DNA from: JAWXBM01 sp037968555
Lineage (GTDB): Bacteria > Pseudomonadota > Gammaproteobacteria > Xanthomonadales > SZUA-36
Length of the DNA stretch: 18,827 bases
Assembly (NCBI GenBank): GCA_037968555.1
Contig: JBBKVS010000039.1
Location: 1 to 18,827, forward strand
Reading direction: 5' to 3'
In this document: positions 1-7,341 of the stretch, piece by piece
Position numbering within the stretch: the stretch's first letter is position 1
How the letters are laid out: every line of letters begins with the position of its first letter
The notes under the pieces: model-generated
What the model was told of the DNA's origin: nothing
What the model saw: only the letters and a program-made list of their open reading frames with translations
Database searches by the model: none
Program-made: the position numbers and the translations under genes

Positions 1-1286
1 TGATCTGGCGGGAACAGGTCACCGCGGGTCACGAACAAGACCCCTTCACCGGCTTGCTTCTGACCAAACAAACGCGCTGTGGCCACCTGCTTTATCAAAC
101 CCAACTGGCGGCGCAGACGCTCAGCGAACGGTGGTACGCCAATCACTGGCGGCACGCTCTGTGCTGCACAGGTTGTGGGCAAACGTGGTGATTTGTCGGG
201 CTGTTGTAACCATTCGAGTAATTTGGCAGTGGTAGCTTCAATGCTGAGTTCTTGTTGCGCCAGGCGATATGCTGCTGCGGATTTGCGTTGCCAGGTATCC
301 GGCTCACTGCTTAATACGCGCAGGATTGCAGCCAAATCTTCGACTTGGTCCACCAGCCAACCAGCGTCGTATTGCTTCACCAGCTGCGCCAGTGGCAGGT
401 AGGAGTTGCAGATCAAGGGCAGGCCGTGACGCAAAAAATCCAGCGAACGGAAAGACTGGCTGAAGGCCCGCTCCACATTCCAGTCGGCCAGTTCAACGCC
501 GGCATGGGCCTGTTGAGTCAGGAACTGACTGTATTCAGCATAGGGCAGCAAAGCAGAGGTCTGGATAACATCGTTTCCGACTGTAGCGGCCGGAGTTTCC
601 GCTTGATTCTCATGCAAACGGTAAGCCCCTTCGAAGCGCATGACACGCAGGGGTGTAGCGAGGCTTTCAGCAGCTTGCCGTAAAGCCTGCAACCAGGGCT
701 GTTCATTGCGCCAGGGCCAGTTAACACCGCCCATAACCAGCATGGTTCCCTTGGGGCCGGGTTGGCTGACAGGCGCTTCAGCCAGTGGTGCGCCCAATGG
801 AACGATGCGCAGCGGCAACTGCTGACGCAGGTCGTGACCGGCTTCAATCAGCGAAGGAATCAGCAGGTCGGCCTGTCGCTGGTTGCCACACAGCACCAGG
901 TCGCAACGCTGCAGGGCCGTGCGCAAGCGTGCCATGCTGGCTTGCACGTTTTGTGGTTGCTCGAACAGTTCTTCCAAAGGGCGCGGTGCTACAAAATCCA
1001 GGATTACTGCCGGCTTCAGTTCAAAAGGCAGCAGCGACAACAACTCCCAATAGGCCACCAGGATGACATCCGGATTTTCGCGCAGGATGATGCCCTGCAA
1101 TTCATCGCGATTGCGGAAGCTGCCTTGACTGGCAGACATACCCGGGCCTTGCAGACTGGCATGGCTGATGCGGTGCTGGCCCAGTTGTAAACCCTGGTCC
1201 AGTTGGCGGGTGCGCAAATCATTGCCGCTGGAAACACCCTCATCGTCCTGCAAGGGTTCCTGCAATATGTGCAGTATCTGGCTCAT
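1..1286 (-). CDS. Glycosyltransferase (GT-B/group-1-like), 5' part; runs off the left edge
   Basis: This open frame starts at ATG 1286 and stays open to the window edge, giving 428 codons with no stop. I translated it by hand. Residues about 1-365 look like a GT-B-type glycosyltransferase: a Rossmann-like stretch around 73-100 (VILVAYWELL, VILDFVAPRP), RCDLVLCGNQRQADLL at about 127-142, a strand/GG start to a second lobe at 181-190 (TMLVMGGVNW), and a lobe at about 276-315 resembling the donor-site region (QSFRSLDFLRHGLPLICNS, then AGWLVD). From residue about 415 the sequence GVLFVTRGDLFPPD resembles the beginning of another GT-B N-terminal lobe, so the full protein may hold two glycosyltransferase domains. 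It overlaps the mgtE stop codon (ATGA), so it is probably co-translated with mgtE. Donor, acceptor and pathway cannot be told from the sequence. Assignment as a glycosyltransferase is by fold-level resemblance only. Confidence 0.72.
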   Translation of the reverse strand, partial: MSQILHILQEPLQDDEGVSSGNDLRTRQLDQGLQLGQHRISHASLQGPGMSASQGSFRNRDELQGIILRENPDVILVAYWELLSLLPFELKPAVILDFVAPRPLEELFEQPQNVQASMARLRTALQRCDLVLCGNQRQADLLIPSLIEAGHDLRQQLPLRIVPLGAPLAEAPVSQPGPKGTMLVMGGVNWPWRNEQPWLQALRQAAESLATPLRVMRFEGAYRLHENQAETPAATVGNDVIQTSALLPYAEYSQFLTQQAHAGVELADWNVERAFSQSFRSLDFLRHGLPLICNSYLPLAQLVKQYDAGWLVDQVEDLAAILRVLSSEPDTWQRKSAAAYRLAQQELSIEATTAKLLEWLQQPDKSPRLPTTCAAQSVPPVIGVPPFAERLRRQLGLIKQVATARLFGQKQAGEGVLFVTRGDLFPPD

Positions 1287-2650
1287 GCGTTCTGCAGTAG
1301 CAACAGGGAAGCGAGGCCGATAAAGGCCAGTATGCCGATCACATCTGTAACCGTGGTCAGCACCACACCACCAGCCAGCGCCGGGTCAATGTTCATGCGC
1401 TTCAGCATGCCGGGGATCAGTGCGCCCGCCAGTGCGCCTGCCAGCAGGTTGATCAATATGGCTATACCTATCACCAGTCCCAGCTTGAGCTGGCCATACC
1501 AGATGATGGCAATCAGCCCGACGACCACCGAGAACACCAGGCCGTTGAGCAGACCAACAGCCAGTTCCTTGCGCAGCAGCGCCTTGGTGTTGGCATCATT
1601 GACTTGCCCGGTAGCCATGCCGCGTACCATCAGGGTCAGCGTTTGTGTGCCGGCGATGCCGCCCATGCTCATGACAATTGGAAATAAAACGGCGGTGGCG
1701 ACCAGTTGATCCAGTGTGGGTTCGAACATATACAGCACACCCGCTGCCATCAGCGCGGTGACCAGATTGACGCCCAGCCAGATCCAGCGTTTGCGGGCCG
1801 ATTGGGACACCGGCGCAAACATGTCGTGTTCCTCGTCCAGACCGGCGCGGGTCAACACCGAATGTTCGGCTTCATCACGAATAACGTCGACCACGTCATC
1901 GATGGTCACGGTGCCCAGCACCAGCCCGGCTTCGTCGATCACCGGTGCGGTAATCAGATCGTGGTGTTCAAACTCAATAGCCACCTGGCTGGCCGGCATG
2001 TCCACCGGTATGGTGCGCAGATCCAGATGCATATGGCTGGCCACAGTGGATTGCGGATCGCTGGTCAGCAGGTCGGCCAGGCGCAAGCCGCCCATGTAAC
2101 GCCCGTTCCTGTCCACCACAAACAGGATGTCGAAGACCTCCGGCAATTCGCCACGGCTGCGCAGGTAACGCAGCACCACTTCCATGCTGACATCCGAACG
2201 TATGGTCAGGGCGTCCGGGTCCATCAGACCGCCAGCAGAGTCTTCCGGGTAGGACAAAACGCGATTCAGGCGTTCGCGATCCTGCCGGTCCATGCTTTGC
2301 AACACGCGGGACGTAACCGCTTCCGGCAGGTCGTTAAAAATATCCGCCAGGTCGTCCAGGTCCAGCTCATCAACCGCGGCGATCAGCTCTTCCTGGGTCA
2401 TGTCGCGGATCAGGCTGGCGCGTACTTCGTCGTTAACCTCGACCAGTACATCGCCGTCCTGCTCCGGGTCCACCAGTTCCCACAGGGCCAGACGTTTGGC
2501 CAGCGGCATGGACTCCAGCAAATCACCGATTTCCGCAGCTGACAAGCCGCTGAGCATGCGGCTGGCACGGTATTTCACGCCCGAATCCAGCGCTGCGGAC
2601 AGGCGTTCCAGATGACGTGCTGTTTTCTCCTGCTGAGGCTGTTCGACCAT
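1283..2650 (-). CDS. mgtE: Magnesium transporter MgtE
   Basis: MgtE is an inner-membrane Mg2+ channel gated by intracellular Mg2+. The 455-residue product has the family layout: a helical N domain (about 15-125), a CBS pair (about 130-255) and a five-helix membrane domain from about 285. The membrane part carries the conserved GGIAGTQTLTLMVRGMA stretch and the pore-helix motif DPALAGGVVLTTVTDVIG with its conserved acidic residue. I chose ATG 2650 over an in-frame TTG at 2677 because a Shine-Dalgarno GGGAG sits 6 bases upstream of it. The gene follows ptsI after a 229-base gap that holds a likely promoter -10, so it may be transcribed independently. Its stop overlaps the start of the downstream glycosyltransferase by 4 bases. 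mgtE at the end of an rpoN/PTS cluster is known in other Proteobacteria; no biochemical link is evident here. Confidence 0.95.
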   Translation of the reverse strand: MVEQPQQEKTARHLERLSAALDSGVKYRASRMLSGLSAAEIGDLLESMPLAKRLALWELVDPEQDGDVLVEVNDEVRASLIRDMTQEELIAAVDELDLDDLADIFNDLPEAVTSRVLQSMDRQDRERLNRVLSYPEDSAGGLMDPDALTIRSDVSMEVVLRYLRSRGELPEVFDILFVVDRNGRYMGGLRLADLLTSDPQSTVASHMHLDLRTIPVDMPASQVAIEFEHHDLITAPVIDEAGLVLGTVTIDDVVDVIRDEAEHSVLTRAGLDEEHDMFAPVSQSARKRWIWLGVNLVTALMAAGVLYMFEPTLDQLVATAVLFPIVMSMGGIAGTQTLTLMVRGMATGQVNDANTKALLRKELAVGLLNGLVFSVVVGLIAIIWYGQLKLGLVIGIAILINLLAGALAGALIPGMLKRMNIDPALAGGVVLTTVTDVIGILAFIGLASLLLLQNA

Positions 2651-2656
2651 GCTGTA

Positions 2657-2661
2657 CTCCC
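2657..2661 (-). promoter_or_regulatory. Ribosome binding site of mgtE (decides the start)
   Basis: GGGAG on the minus strand, 6 bases before ATG 2650. It supports this ATG rather than the upstream TTG at 2677, which would add nine residues and has no comparable motif. Confidence 0.75.
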
Positions 2662-2729
2662 GAATGGCTGCAAGCAAAGCTGCAACCGGATTCTTTAGCT
2701 GTTGTTTTCCGCGGGCTGACAGGCTCTGT

Positions 2730-2753
2730 GCTGGCCTCTCAAGCGGGGCCAGC
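2730..2753 (-). other. GC-rich hairpin in the mgtE leader
   Basis: A 7-bp perfect inverted repeat (GCTGGCC at 2730-2736, GGCCAGC at 2747-2753) with a 10-base loop. It lies between the presumed mgtE -10 (2767-2772) and the start codon, so it would form near the 5' end of an approximately 110-base leader. No U-tract follows, so it is not a typical intrinsic terminator. A role in translation or Mg2+ response is possible but not shown by sequence. Confidence 0.35.
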
Positions 2754-2766
2754 CAGGGCCGTTGGC

Positions 2767-2772
2767 ATTATA
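2767..2772 (-). promoter_or_regulatory. Candidate sigma-70 -10 element for mgtE
   Basis: A perfect TATAAT reads on the minus strand in the ptsI-mgtE gap, which would start transcription near 2760 with a leader of about 110 bases. No good TTGACA-like -35 box was found at 16-18 bases spacing, so the call rests on the -10 alone and on the size of the gap. Confidence 0.4.
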
Positions 2773-2843
2773 AAGGAGCGGGGGACTATTTATGTATCAG
2801 TCACAAACCGCTTCATGACGGATATACAAACTGGGGTGAAGTA

Positions 2844-2875
2844 CTCTGATAATTCAGGGATGAATTATTCAGAGC
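2844..2875 (-). repeat. AT-rich bulged palindromic repeat, copy 1
   Basis: Arms 2844-2856 and 2861-2874 form a hairpin: a 6-bp outer stem (CTCTGA/TCAGAG), a one-base bulge at 2868, a 7-bp inner stem and a 4-base loop (2857-2860). Read on the minus strand it matches a second copy at 18703-18735 on the plus strand at 30 of 32 positions, including the bulge. The first 18 bases of the alignment (2858-2875 versus 18703-18720) are identical. It starts 4 bases after the ptsI stop codon and lies about 75 bases upstream of the mgtE -10. It could be a REP-like dispersed palindrome, a 3'-end stabiliser or weak terminator for ptsI, or an operator. There is no T-run after it. Confidence 0.8.
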
Positions 2876-2879
2876 ATCA

Positions 2880-4634
2880 TTAACTCGCTTTTTGCGATTG
2901 ATCCAGCAAGCGCAACAAAGAAACATCCTGTCTTTGTGCACCAAGCTTAAGCCAGTGATTCAAGGCTTCAGTGGCGCGACCTGCATGGGTTTCGATAATC
3001 GCCTGTTTGACTTCCAGCAAGCGGCCGGGATGCATGCTGAAGGAACGCAAGCCCAAGGCCAGCAGCAGGCGGGTGTAACGCCGGTCACCTGCCAGTTCGC
3101 CGCAGACGGTTACCGGCATGTTGGTTTCGCGGCACGCGGCGAACATGTAATGCATCAGTCGCACCATGCCCGGATGCAGCGGATCGTACAGATGGGCCAC
3201 CTGCTCATCCACCCGGTCAGCTGCCAATGAGTATTGCAACAGGTCATTGGTGCCTACCGAAAGGAAATCCAGGTGATGTCCCAGGTCTTCAATAGCCAGG
3301 GCCGCCGCCGGTACTTCTATCATGCCGCCCAGTTGCATCAAGGGGTCGTAGGCCTGGCCGCGAGTCTGTAATTCGGCCCTGGCCTCTTGCAACAGGGCTT
3401 TGACCATCAGGATCTCGTGCACGCTGGTGAGCATGGGTATCAGGCAGCGCACTTTTCCCGCAGCGCTGGCGCGCAAGATGGCGCGCAACTGGGTTTTGAA
3501 CAGGTCGGTATCGCGCAGACACAGCCGTACGGCGCGTAAGCCCAGGGCCGGATTCAAGGAGCTGCGTATCAGGCGGAAATCCAATGCTTCAGAAGTCTTG
3601 TCGGCACCCAGATCCAGGGTGCGTATAGTCAGAGTTTTGCCGGACAAGGCCTTGATGGCGCTGAGGTATTCCTCCAACTGGGTCTCTTCATCAGGCGCCT
3701 CACCGCGCAGGAACAGGAATTCGGTGCGGTACAGGCCCACGCCATCCGCATCCAACTCCGTGGCCAGCAGGATCTCATCCTCCCGTTCGGCATTGGCCTG
3801 CAACACGATGGTTTCCCCATCAATACTGTGTGCCGGTTTGCTGCGGACCTCATCCAGCGATTTGCGAAAGCGCGAAGTGATGCGTTCGATATCGTGGTAG
3901 TGCTCGATAAAAGCTTCATCCGGATCAGCGTAAACAACGCCCAGGCGCCCATCCAGTATCAGGTTCTCGCCTTCCTGCAGCAGGCTGTGCGCCAGCCGCA
4001 CACCGAACACTGCTGGTATGCCCAGGCTACTGGCAAGAATTGCGGCATGGCTGTAAGGGCTGCCATGTTCAGTAACAATGCCGGCCACGCCACGTTCATG
4101 CAGCAGCGCCAGTTCACCTGGAGTCAGCTCGGAAGTCACCACCAGGGTGTCGGCCAGGCGGTCGGGAATGGCATCGAATATGCGATCGTTGCCGGCCTTG
4201 CTCAGTTCGGTCTGGACCATGCGTATGACTTGCGCCACGTCTTCGCCGCGCGAGCGTATGTATTCGTCATCCATGTGACGGAATTCCGCCAGTATGGTTT
4301 CCAACTGGGACTGCAGGGCCCATTCGGCATTGCAGAATTCTTCCCGGATGCGACGTTCGGCAGCATCACCGATGGAGGAATCACCCAGCATCAGGATATG
4401 GGTCTGGATCATTTCGCTGGCGGCGGTGCCGGCACTGCGGGTGACCCGTTCGCTGAGTAATTCCAGTTGTTCAGTTGCGGTATGCAAGGCTTCCTGCAAA
4501 CGATTGACTTCAGCATCCACATTTTCTGGCTGGATACGGAACTCGCCGATCTCCAGCTCATTGCGTTCGGCCAGATGCGCCTGGCCTATGGCTATGCCAC
4601 GGGATACCGCATGTCCGGTCAAGGCCAGTGTCAT
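2880..4634 (-). CDS. ptsI: PTS Enzyme I (phosphoenolpyruvate-protein phosphotransferase)
   Basis: Enzyme I takes phosphate from PEP and passes it to HPr, the first step of the phosphotransferase relay in the cytoplasm. The 584-residue protein has the usual order: an N-terminal HPr-binding helical domain, the phospho-histidine domain with His196 in YSHAAILASSLGIPAV, and the PEP-binding barrel with the second signature DFLSVGTNDLLQYSLAADR (about 456-474) and the catalytic Cys511 in VCGELAGD. There is no N-terminal GAF domain, so this is PtsI-type and not PtsP (EI-Ntr). The residues before the active His (GSPY) differ from the more usual GGRT. It follows ptsH after 44 bases and has only a weak ribosome binding site, so translation probably depends on the upstream genes. 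The partners HPr, EIIA-Man, EIIA-Ntr and HprK are all encoded just upstream; no EIIB/EIIC permease is in the window. Confidence 0.95.
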   Translation of the reverse strand: MTLALTGHAVSRGIAIGQAHLAERNELEIGEFRIQPENVDAEVNRLQEALHTATEQLELLSERVTRSAGTAASEMIQTHILMLGDSSIGDAAERRIREEFCNAEWALQSQLETILAEFRHMDDEYIRSRGEDVAQVIRMVQTELSKAGNDRIFDAIPDRLADTLVVTSELTPGELALLHERGVAGIVTEHGSPYSHAAILASSLGIPAVFGVRLAHSLLQEGENLILDGRLGVVYADPDEAFIEHYHDIERITSRFRKSLDEVRSKPAHSIDGETIVLQANAEREDEILLATELDADGVGLYRTEFLFLRGEAPDEETQLEEYLSAIKALSGKTLTIRTLDLGADKTSEALDFRLIRSSLNPALGLRAVRLCLRDTDLFKTQLRAILRASAAGKVRCLIPMLTSVHEILMVKALLQEARAELQTRGQAYDPLMQLGGMIEVPAAALAIEDLGHHLDFLSVGTNDLLQYSLAADRVDEQVAHLYDPLHPGMVRLMHYMFAACRETNMPVTVCGELAGDRRYTRLLLALGLRSFSMHPGRLLEVKQAIIETHAGRATEALNHWLKLGAQRQDVSLLRLLDQSQKAS

Positions 4635-4678
4635 GGCTGCACAAGTCTCATAGTGTGGGCTGTTTGGCCTTGGTGCAT

Positions 4679-4948
4679 TTACTCACCTTCACCAAAGTAA
4701 TCTGCGATCAGCGTCATAATGGTGGCGATGGCAGCTTCCTCGTCGCTACCCTCGGCACGCAGACCCAGCTCGGTACCTCGACCGGCCGCCAGGGTTAGAA
4801 CACCCATGATGGACTTACCATTGATTTCGCGTTCGCCGCGTCTGATCCACACTTCCGAAGAAAAGCTGGAAGCACAATTCACCAACTTGGAAGCAGCGCG
4901 TGCATGCAAACCCAGTTTGTTGACGATAGTGACTGTGCTCTCGATCAT
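4679..4948 (-). CDS. ptsH: Phosphocarrier protein HPr (PTS), with His15 and Ser46
   Basis: The 89-residue HPr accepts phosphate from Enzyme I on His15 (KLGLHARAASK) and hands it to EIIA proteins. The regulatory site is also intact: Ser46 in NGKSIMGVLTLAAGRGTEL, with the same flanking residues (K-S-I-M) seen around the HprK target in HPr. His15 and Ser46 fall at exactly the canonical positions. An hprK gene lies three genes upstream, so Ser46 phosphorylation is a reasonable inference, whereas in enteric bacteria the serine has no kinase. Its ATG overlaps the 3' end of the EIIA gene by 4 bases (stop at 4945-4947), which suggests translational coupling. It serves as the shared carrier for the EIIA proteins in this cluster; the name ptsO/NPr is the alternative used when the relay is nitrogen-type. 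Confidence 0.95.
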   Translation of the reverse strand: MIESTVTIVNKLGLHARAASKLVNCASSFSSEVWIRRGEREINGKSIMGVLTLAAGRGTELGLRAEGSDEEAAIATIMTLIADYFGEGE

Positions 4949-5382
4949 TGATGAAACTCCCGGATATCGCGAATGGCGCCTTCAGCCGCCAATATGGCCA
5001 GCCGGTGAGGTGCTTGCTGCCGGTAATTCCAGGCCCGGATCAACATGGCCAGGTTCAGGCCGGTCACCAGCTCTGCTGCACAGCTGGGTATGAGGCTGGC
5101 CACCTGGTTGAACGGACTGGCGCCGCCTATATCGGTCAGTACCAGCACGCCCTGACCCTGGTTAGCTGTCTCGATGGCGCGACGTATTTCGGCTTCGCCG
5201 GTATGTTCCATGGACGATTGGCGAAAGGAGACGAAGCCCACTTCGGCCAGCGACTGGTCCAAAATGAATTCGGCTACGTCCAGCAAGGACTGGCCGATTT
5301 GACCATGGGTTACCAGTACCAGGCCGGTAGCTGGGCCCTCAGGTTGGCTTGTACCAAAGGTCATTTCTGATTGTGTGCTCAT
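4945..5382 (-). CDS. PTS EIIA, mannose/fructose (Man) family, stand-alone
   Basis: A 145-residue single-domain EIIA of the mannose family. It begins its fold at GLVLVTHGQIGQSLLDVAEFIL, where His26 is the expected phosphorylation site, and contains the family's VLVLTDIGGASPFNQVASL stretch. It has no EIIB domain, no linker and no permease neighbours, so it is likely a signalling or regulatory phosphoprotein rather than part of a sugar transporter. I chose ATG 5382 because it overlaps the rapZ stop as ATGA and gives the family's usual length. A longer frame to 5451 would run inside rapZ, and a second ATG six codons downstream is possible. It sits between rapZ and ptsH, the same place as the equivalent gene in Xanthomonas-type clusters. 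The physiological target is unknown from the sequence. Confidence 0.88.
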   Translation of the reverse strand: MSTQSEMTFGTSQPEGPATGLVLVTHGQIGQSLLDVAEFILDQSLAEVGFVSFRQSSMEHTGEAEIRRAIETANQGQGVLVLTDIGGASPFNQVASLIPSCAAELVTGLNLAMLIRAWNYRQQAPHRLAILAAEGAIRDIREFHQ

Positions 5383-6317
5383 CCGCCGTGCAACTCCCGA
5401 TGGTAAACCTGCACGTTGCTGAATTCCTTGCGTAGTTGTGCGGCCAGCCACTCTGCCAGGTATACCGAGCGGTGCCGACCGCCGGTGCAGCCTATGCCGA
5501 CGGTGAGATAACTGCGTTGGCTGTCCCGGATTTCCGGCAACCAGCGTTTGAGAAAGCCCAGTATATCGTCACGCAAGGCCTGCACGGTGTCTGAGCTTTC
5601 CAGCCAGTCCTTCACTGGCTGATCCAGCCCGCTCAAGGTACGCAGTTCATCGATCCAGTGTGGGTTGGGACAATGCCGTACATCGAAGACAAAATCCAGG
5701 TCCTGCGGCAAGCCGCGCTTGTAAGCAAAAGATTCCAGCACCAGTGACATGGTGGATTGTTCCGAACCCACGTATTTCCATACCTGCTGGCGTAATTCGT
5801 GAATGTTGATATCGCTGGTGTCAATCACCCAGTCGGCACGCGCTTGCAAGGCTTGCAGCAGTTTGTTTTCGAGTTCTATGGCGGCCGGCAGGGCCTGTTC
5901 ATCAAAAGTCAGGGGATGGCGTCGCCGCGTTTCGCTGAAACGCTTGATGATGGTACGGGTGTCGGCAGTCAGGAATAACAGGCGATGCTGCAAACCGCTT
6001 TGCGCCAACTGGTCCAGTTGTTCCGGCAAGCGCTGCTGGTCCGAGCCGCGCGAGCGGGCATCAATTCCCAGGGCTACCCGGGCGTACAACTCCGGATTTT
6101 TACGGATCTGTTCAAAAAAGCCGGGCAGCAGGGCTGCGGGCAGGTTATCCACGCAATAAAACCCCAGGTCTTCAAGGGCGTGCAAAGCGGTACTCTTGCC
6201 ACCACCCGACAGGCCACTGACCACCAATAACTGCGGGCGGCTGTGCGTTTTGACCGGCAACTCGGCTTCTTCGCGGGAGCTTTCGTCAATACTGGTTTCG
6301 GCGTCTTGCGTATTCAA
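5379..6317 (-). CDS. rapZ: RNase adapter/nucleotide-binding protein RapZ
   Basis: RapZ is a cytoplasmic P-loop protein; in E. coli it binds GlmY/GlmZ small RNAs and controls glucosamine-6-phosphate synthase. The 312-residue product carries the Walker A GLSGGGKS at about 35-42, the LEDLGFYCVDNLP block just after it, and the conserved C-terminal GIGCTGGRHRSVYLAEWL. Compared with E. coli RapZ it has roughly 27 extra, mostly acidic and polar residues before the P-loop. The start is uncertain. I chose TTG 6317, which overlaps the hprK stop (TTGA) and has GGAGAG 8 bases upstream. GTG 6326 would put that same motif directly against the start codon, and a GTG just before the P-loop lacks a ribosome binding site. 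Whether glmY/glmZ-type RNAs exist here cannot be seen, so the target RNA is open. Confidence 0.92.
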   Translation of the reverse strand: MNTQDAETSIDESSREEAELPVKTHSRPQLLVVSGLSGGGKSTALHALEDLGFYCVDNLPAALLPGFFEQIRKNPELYARVALGIDARSRGSDQQRLPEQLDQLAQSGLQHRLLFLTADTRTIIKRFSETRRRHPLTFDEQALPAAIELENKLLQALQARADWVIDTSDINIHELRQQVWKYVGSEQSTMSLVLESFAYKRGLPQDLDFVFDVRHCPNPHWIDELRTLSGLDQPVKDWLESSDTVQALRDDILGFLKRWLPEIRDSQRSYLTVGIGCTGGRHRSVYLAEWLAAQLRKEFSNVQVYHRELHGG

Positions 6318-7279
6318 TCGCGCCACTCTCCGCTGTCTTGTTGCAACAGTTTGGCGTGGCGCTCGATAAAGGCGGCAGCGGCATCATAGCCTTTCATGCG
6401 CAGCATGAAATCACGCACAGCGGCTTCGATCATGACTGCCAGGTTGCGCCCGGCCCTGACCTGCAAGGTGATGCTGGGTATATCCAGGTCTATCACCCGC
6501 AAGCTGCTGGTATCGCCGCGCAAACGATCGTGCCGCTCGCGGGTTTTGGATTGTTCCGGTAATTCCAGTCGTATGATCAGGCGCAAATACTTGTTCAGTT
6601 TAATGGCTGCATCGCCAAACATTTCCCGCACATTCAGTACGCCCAGCCCTCGTACTTCCAGGCAATCCTGCAGGGTTGCGGGGCAGGTACCGTCGATGAT
6701 TTCCGGAGAGATCTGGGTAAATTCCGGCGCATCATCGGCTATCAGGCGGTGGCCACGGGTCAGCAATTCCAGTGCCAATTCACTTTTGCCACAACCGGCG
6801 TCACCCATGATGTGTACACCAATGGTAAACACCTCCATGAAAACGCCATGCAGGGTAGTGGAGCGGGCCAGGAAGCGGGATACGTGATACTGCAGGTAGT
6901 TGACCAGCTCATAGGCAGGCAGGCTGGATTGCAACAATGCCACCTGGCAAGCCGGACTCACTTGCTCGCTGATCATGCTGGGCATGGATCGGCCGTCACC
7001 CACCACGATGGCCAGCGGGCTGGCGTCCAGCAGGGTTTTAACGGTTTGCTCGCATTCGCTATAGCTGAGTTTATCCAGGTAATCCAGTTCCTCATTTCCC
7101 AGCACCTGGATGCGGTTGGCATGTATCAGGTTGAGAAAACCGGCCAGCGCTGGCCGGGAACTGAGATCGTTGGCAGAAATGGCTGGCCAATCGGCTTCTG
7201 CCGGCGTGGTCACCCAACGCAGATCGAGGCGATCTGCCAGTTCTTCAAACAGGGTCAGGGCTGTGAGGGAGCGAGTCAC
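6314..7279 (-). CDS. hprK: HPr kinase/phosphorylase (HprK)
   Basis: HprK phosphorylates and dephosphorylates HPr at Ser46, setting how much HPr can carry phosphate on His15. The 321-residue protein has a divergent N domain (about 1-135) and a C-terminal catalytic domain with all hallmarks: His145 (LHGVFMEV), Walker A GDAGCGKS at 159-166, the acidic pair in RLIADDAPEF (Asp182/183), the family signature EVRGLGVLNVREMFG at 208-222, and VRAGRNLAVMIEAA near the end. The catalytic residues look intact. The GTG start at 7279 is preceded by an in-frame stop two codons upstream, which limits extension; no clear ribosome binding site is present. It lies between ptsN and rapZ, 62 bases after ptsN, and shares bases with rapZ. 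Enteric gammaproteobacteria lack this gene; clusters of this type occur in Xanthomonas-like bacteria. Confidence 0.93.
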   Translation of the reverse strand: MTRSLTALTLFEELADRLDLRWVTTPAEADWPAISANDLSSRPALAGFLNLIHANRIQVLGNEELDYLDKLSYSECEQTVKTLLDASPLAIVVGDGRSMPSMISEQVSPACQVALLQSSLPAYELVNYLQYHVSRFLARSTTLHGVFMEVFTIGVHIMGDAGCGKSELALELLTRGHRLIADDAPEFTQISPEIIDGTCPATLQDCLEVRGLGVLNVREMFGDAAIKLNKYLRLIIRLELPEQSKTRERHDRLRGDTSSLRVIDLDIPSITLQVRAGRNLAVMIEAAVRDFMLRMKGYDAAAAFIERHAKLLQQDSGEWRD

Positions 7280-7341
7280 CAGTCAGAGTATTACAAGTTC
7301 ATCAGCTGAAAGCCATTCCTGCTGACGGCCCACATTGCGTT

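Noticed and set aside
518..847. Minus-strand open frame of 109 codons
   Set aside because: It is out of frame with the glycosyltransferase that covers the whole region on the same strand.
1706..2542. Long plus-strand open frame of 278 codons opposite mgtE
   Set aside because: It is antisense to a firmly identified mgtE, has a His/Gln-rich shadow composition and no recognisable domain.
2651..2766. Mg2+ riboswitch (M-box) in the mgtE leader
   Set aside because: The leader is only about 110 bases and I could not recognise the multi-helix M-box layout; just one GC-rich hairpin is evident.
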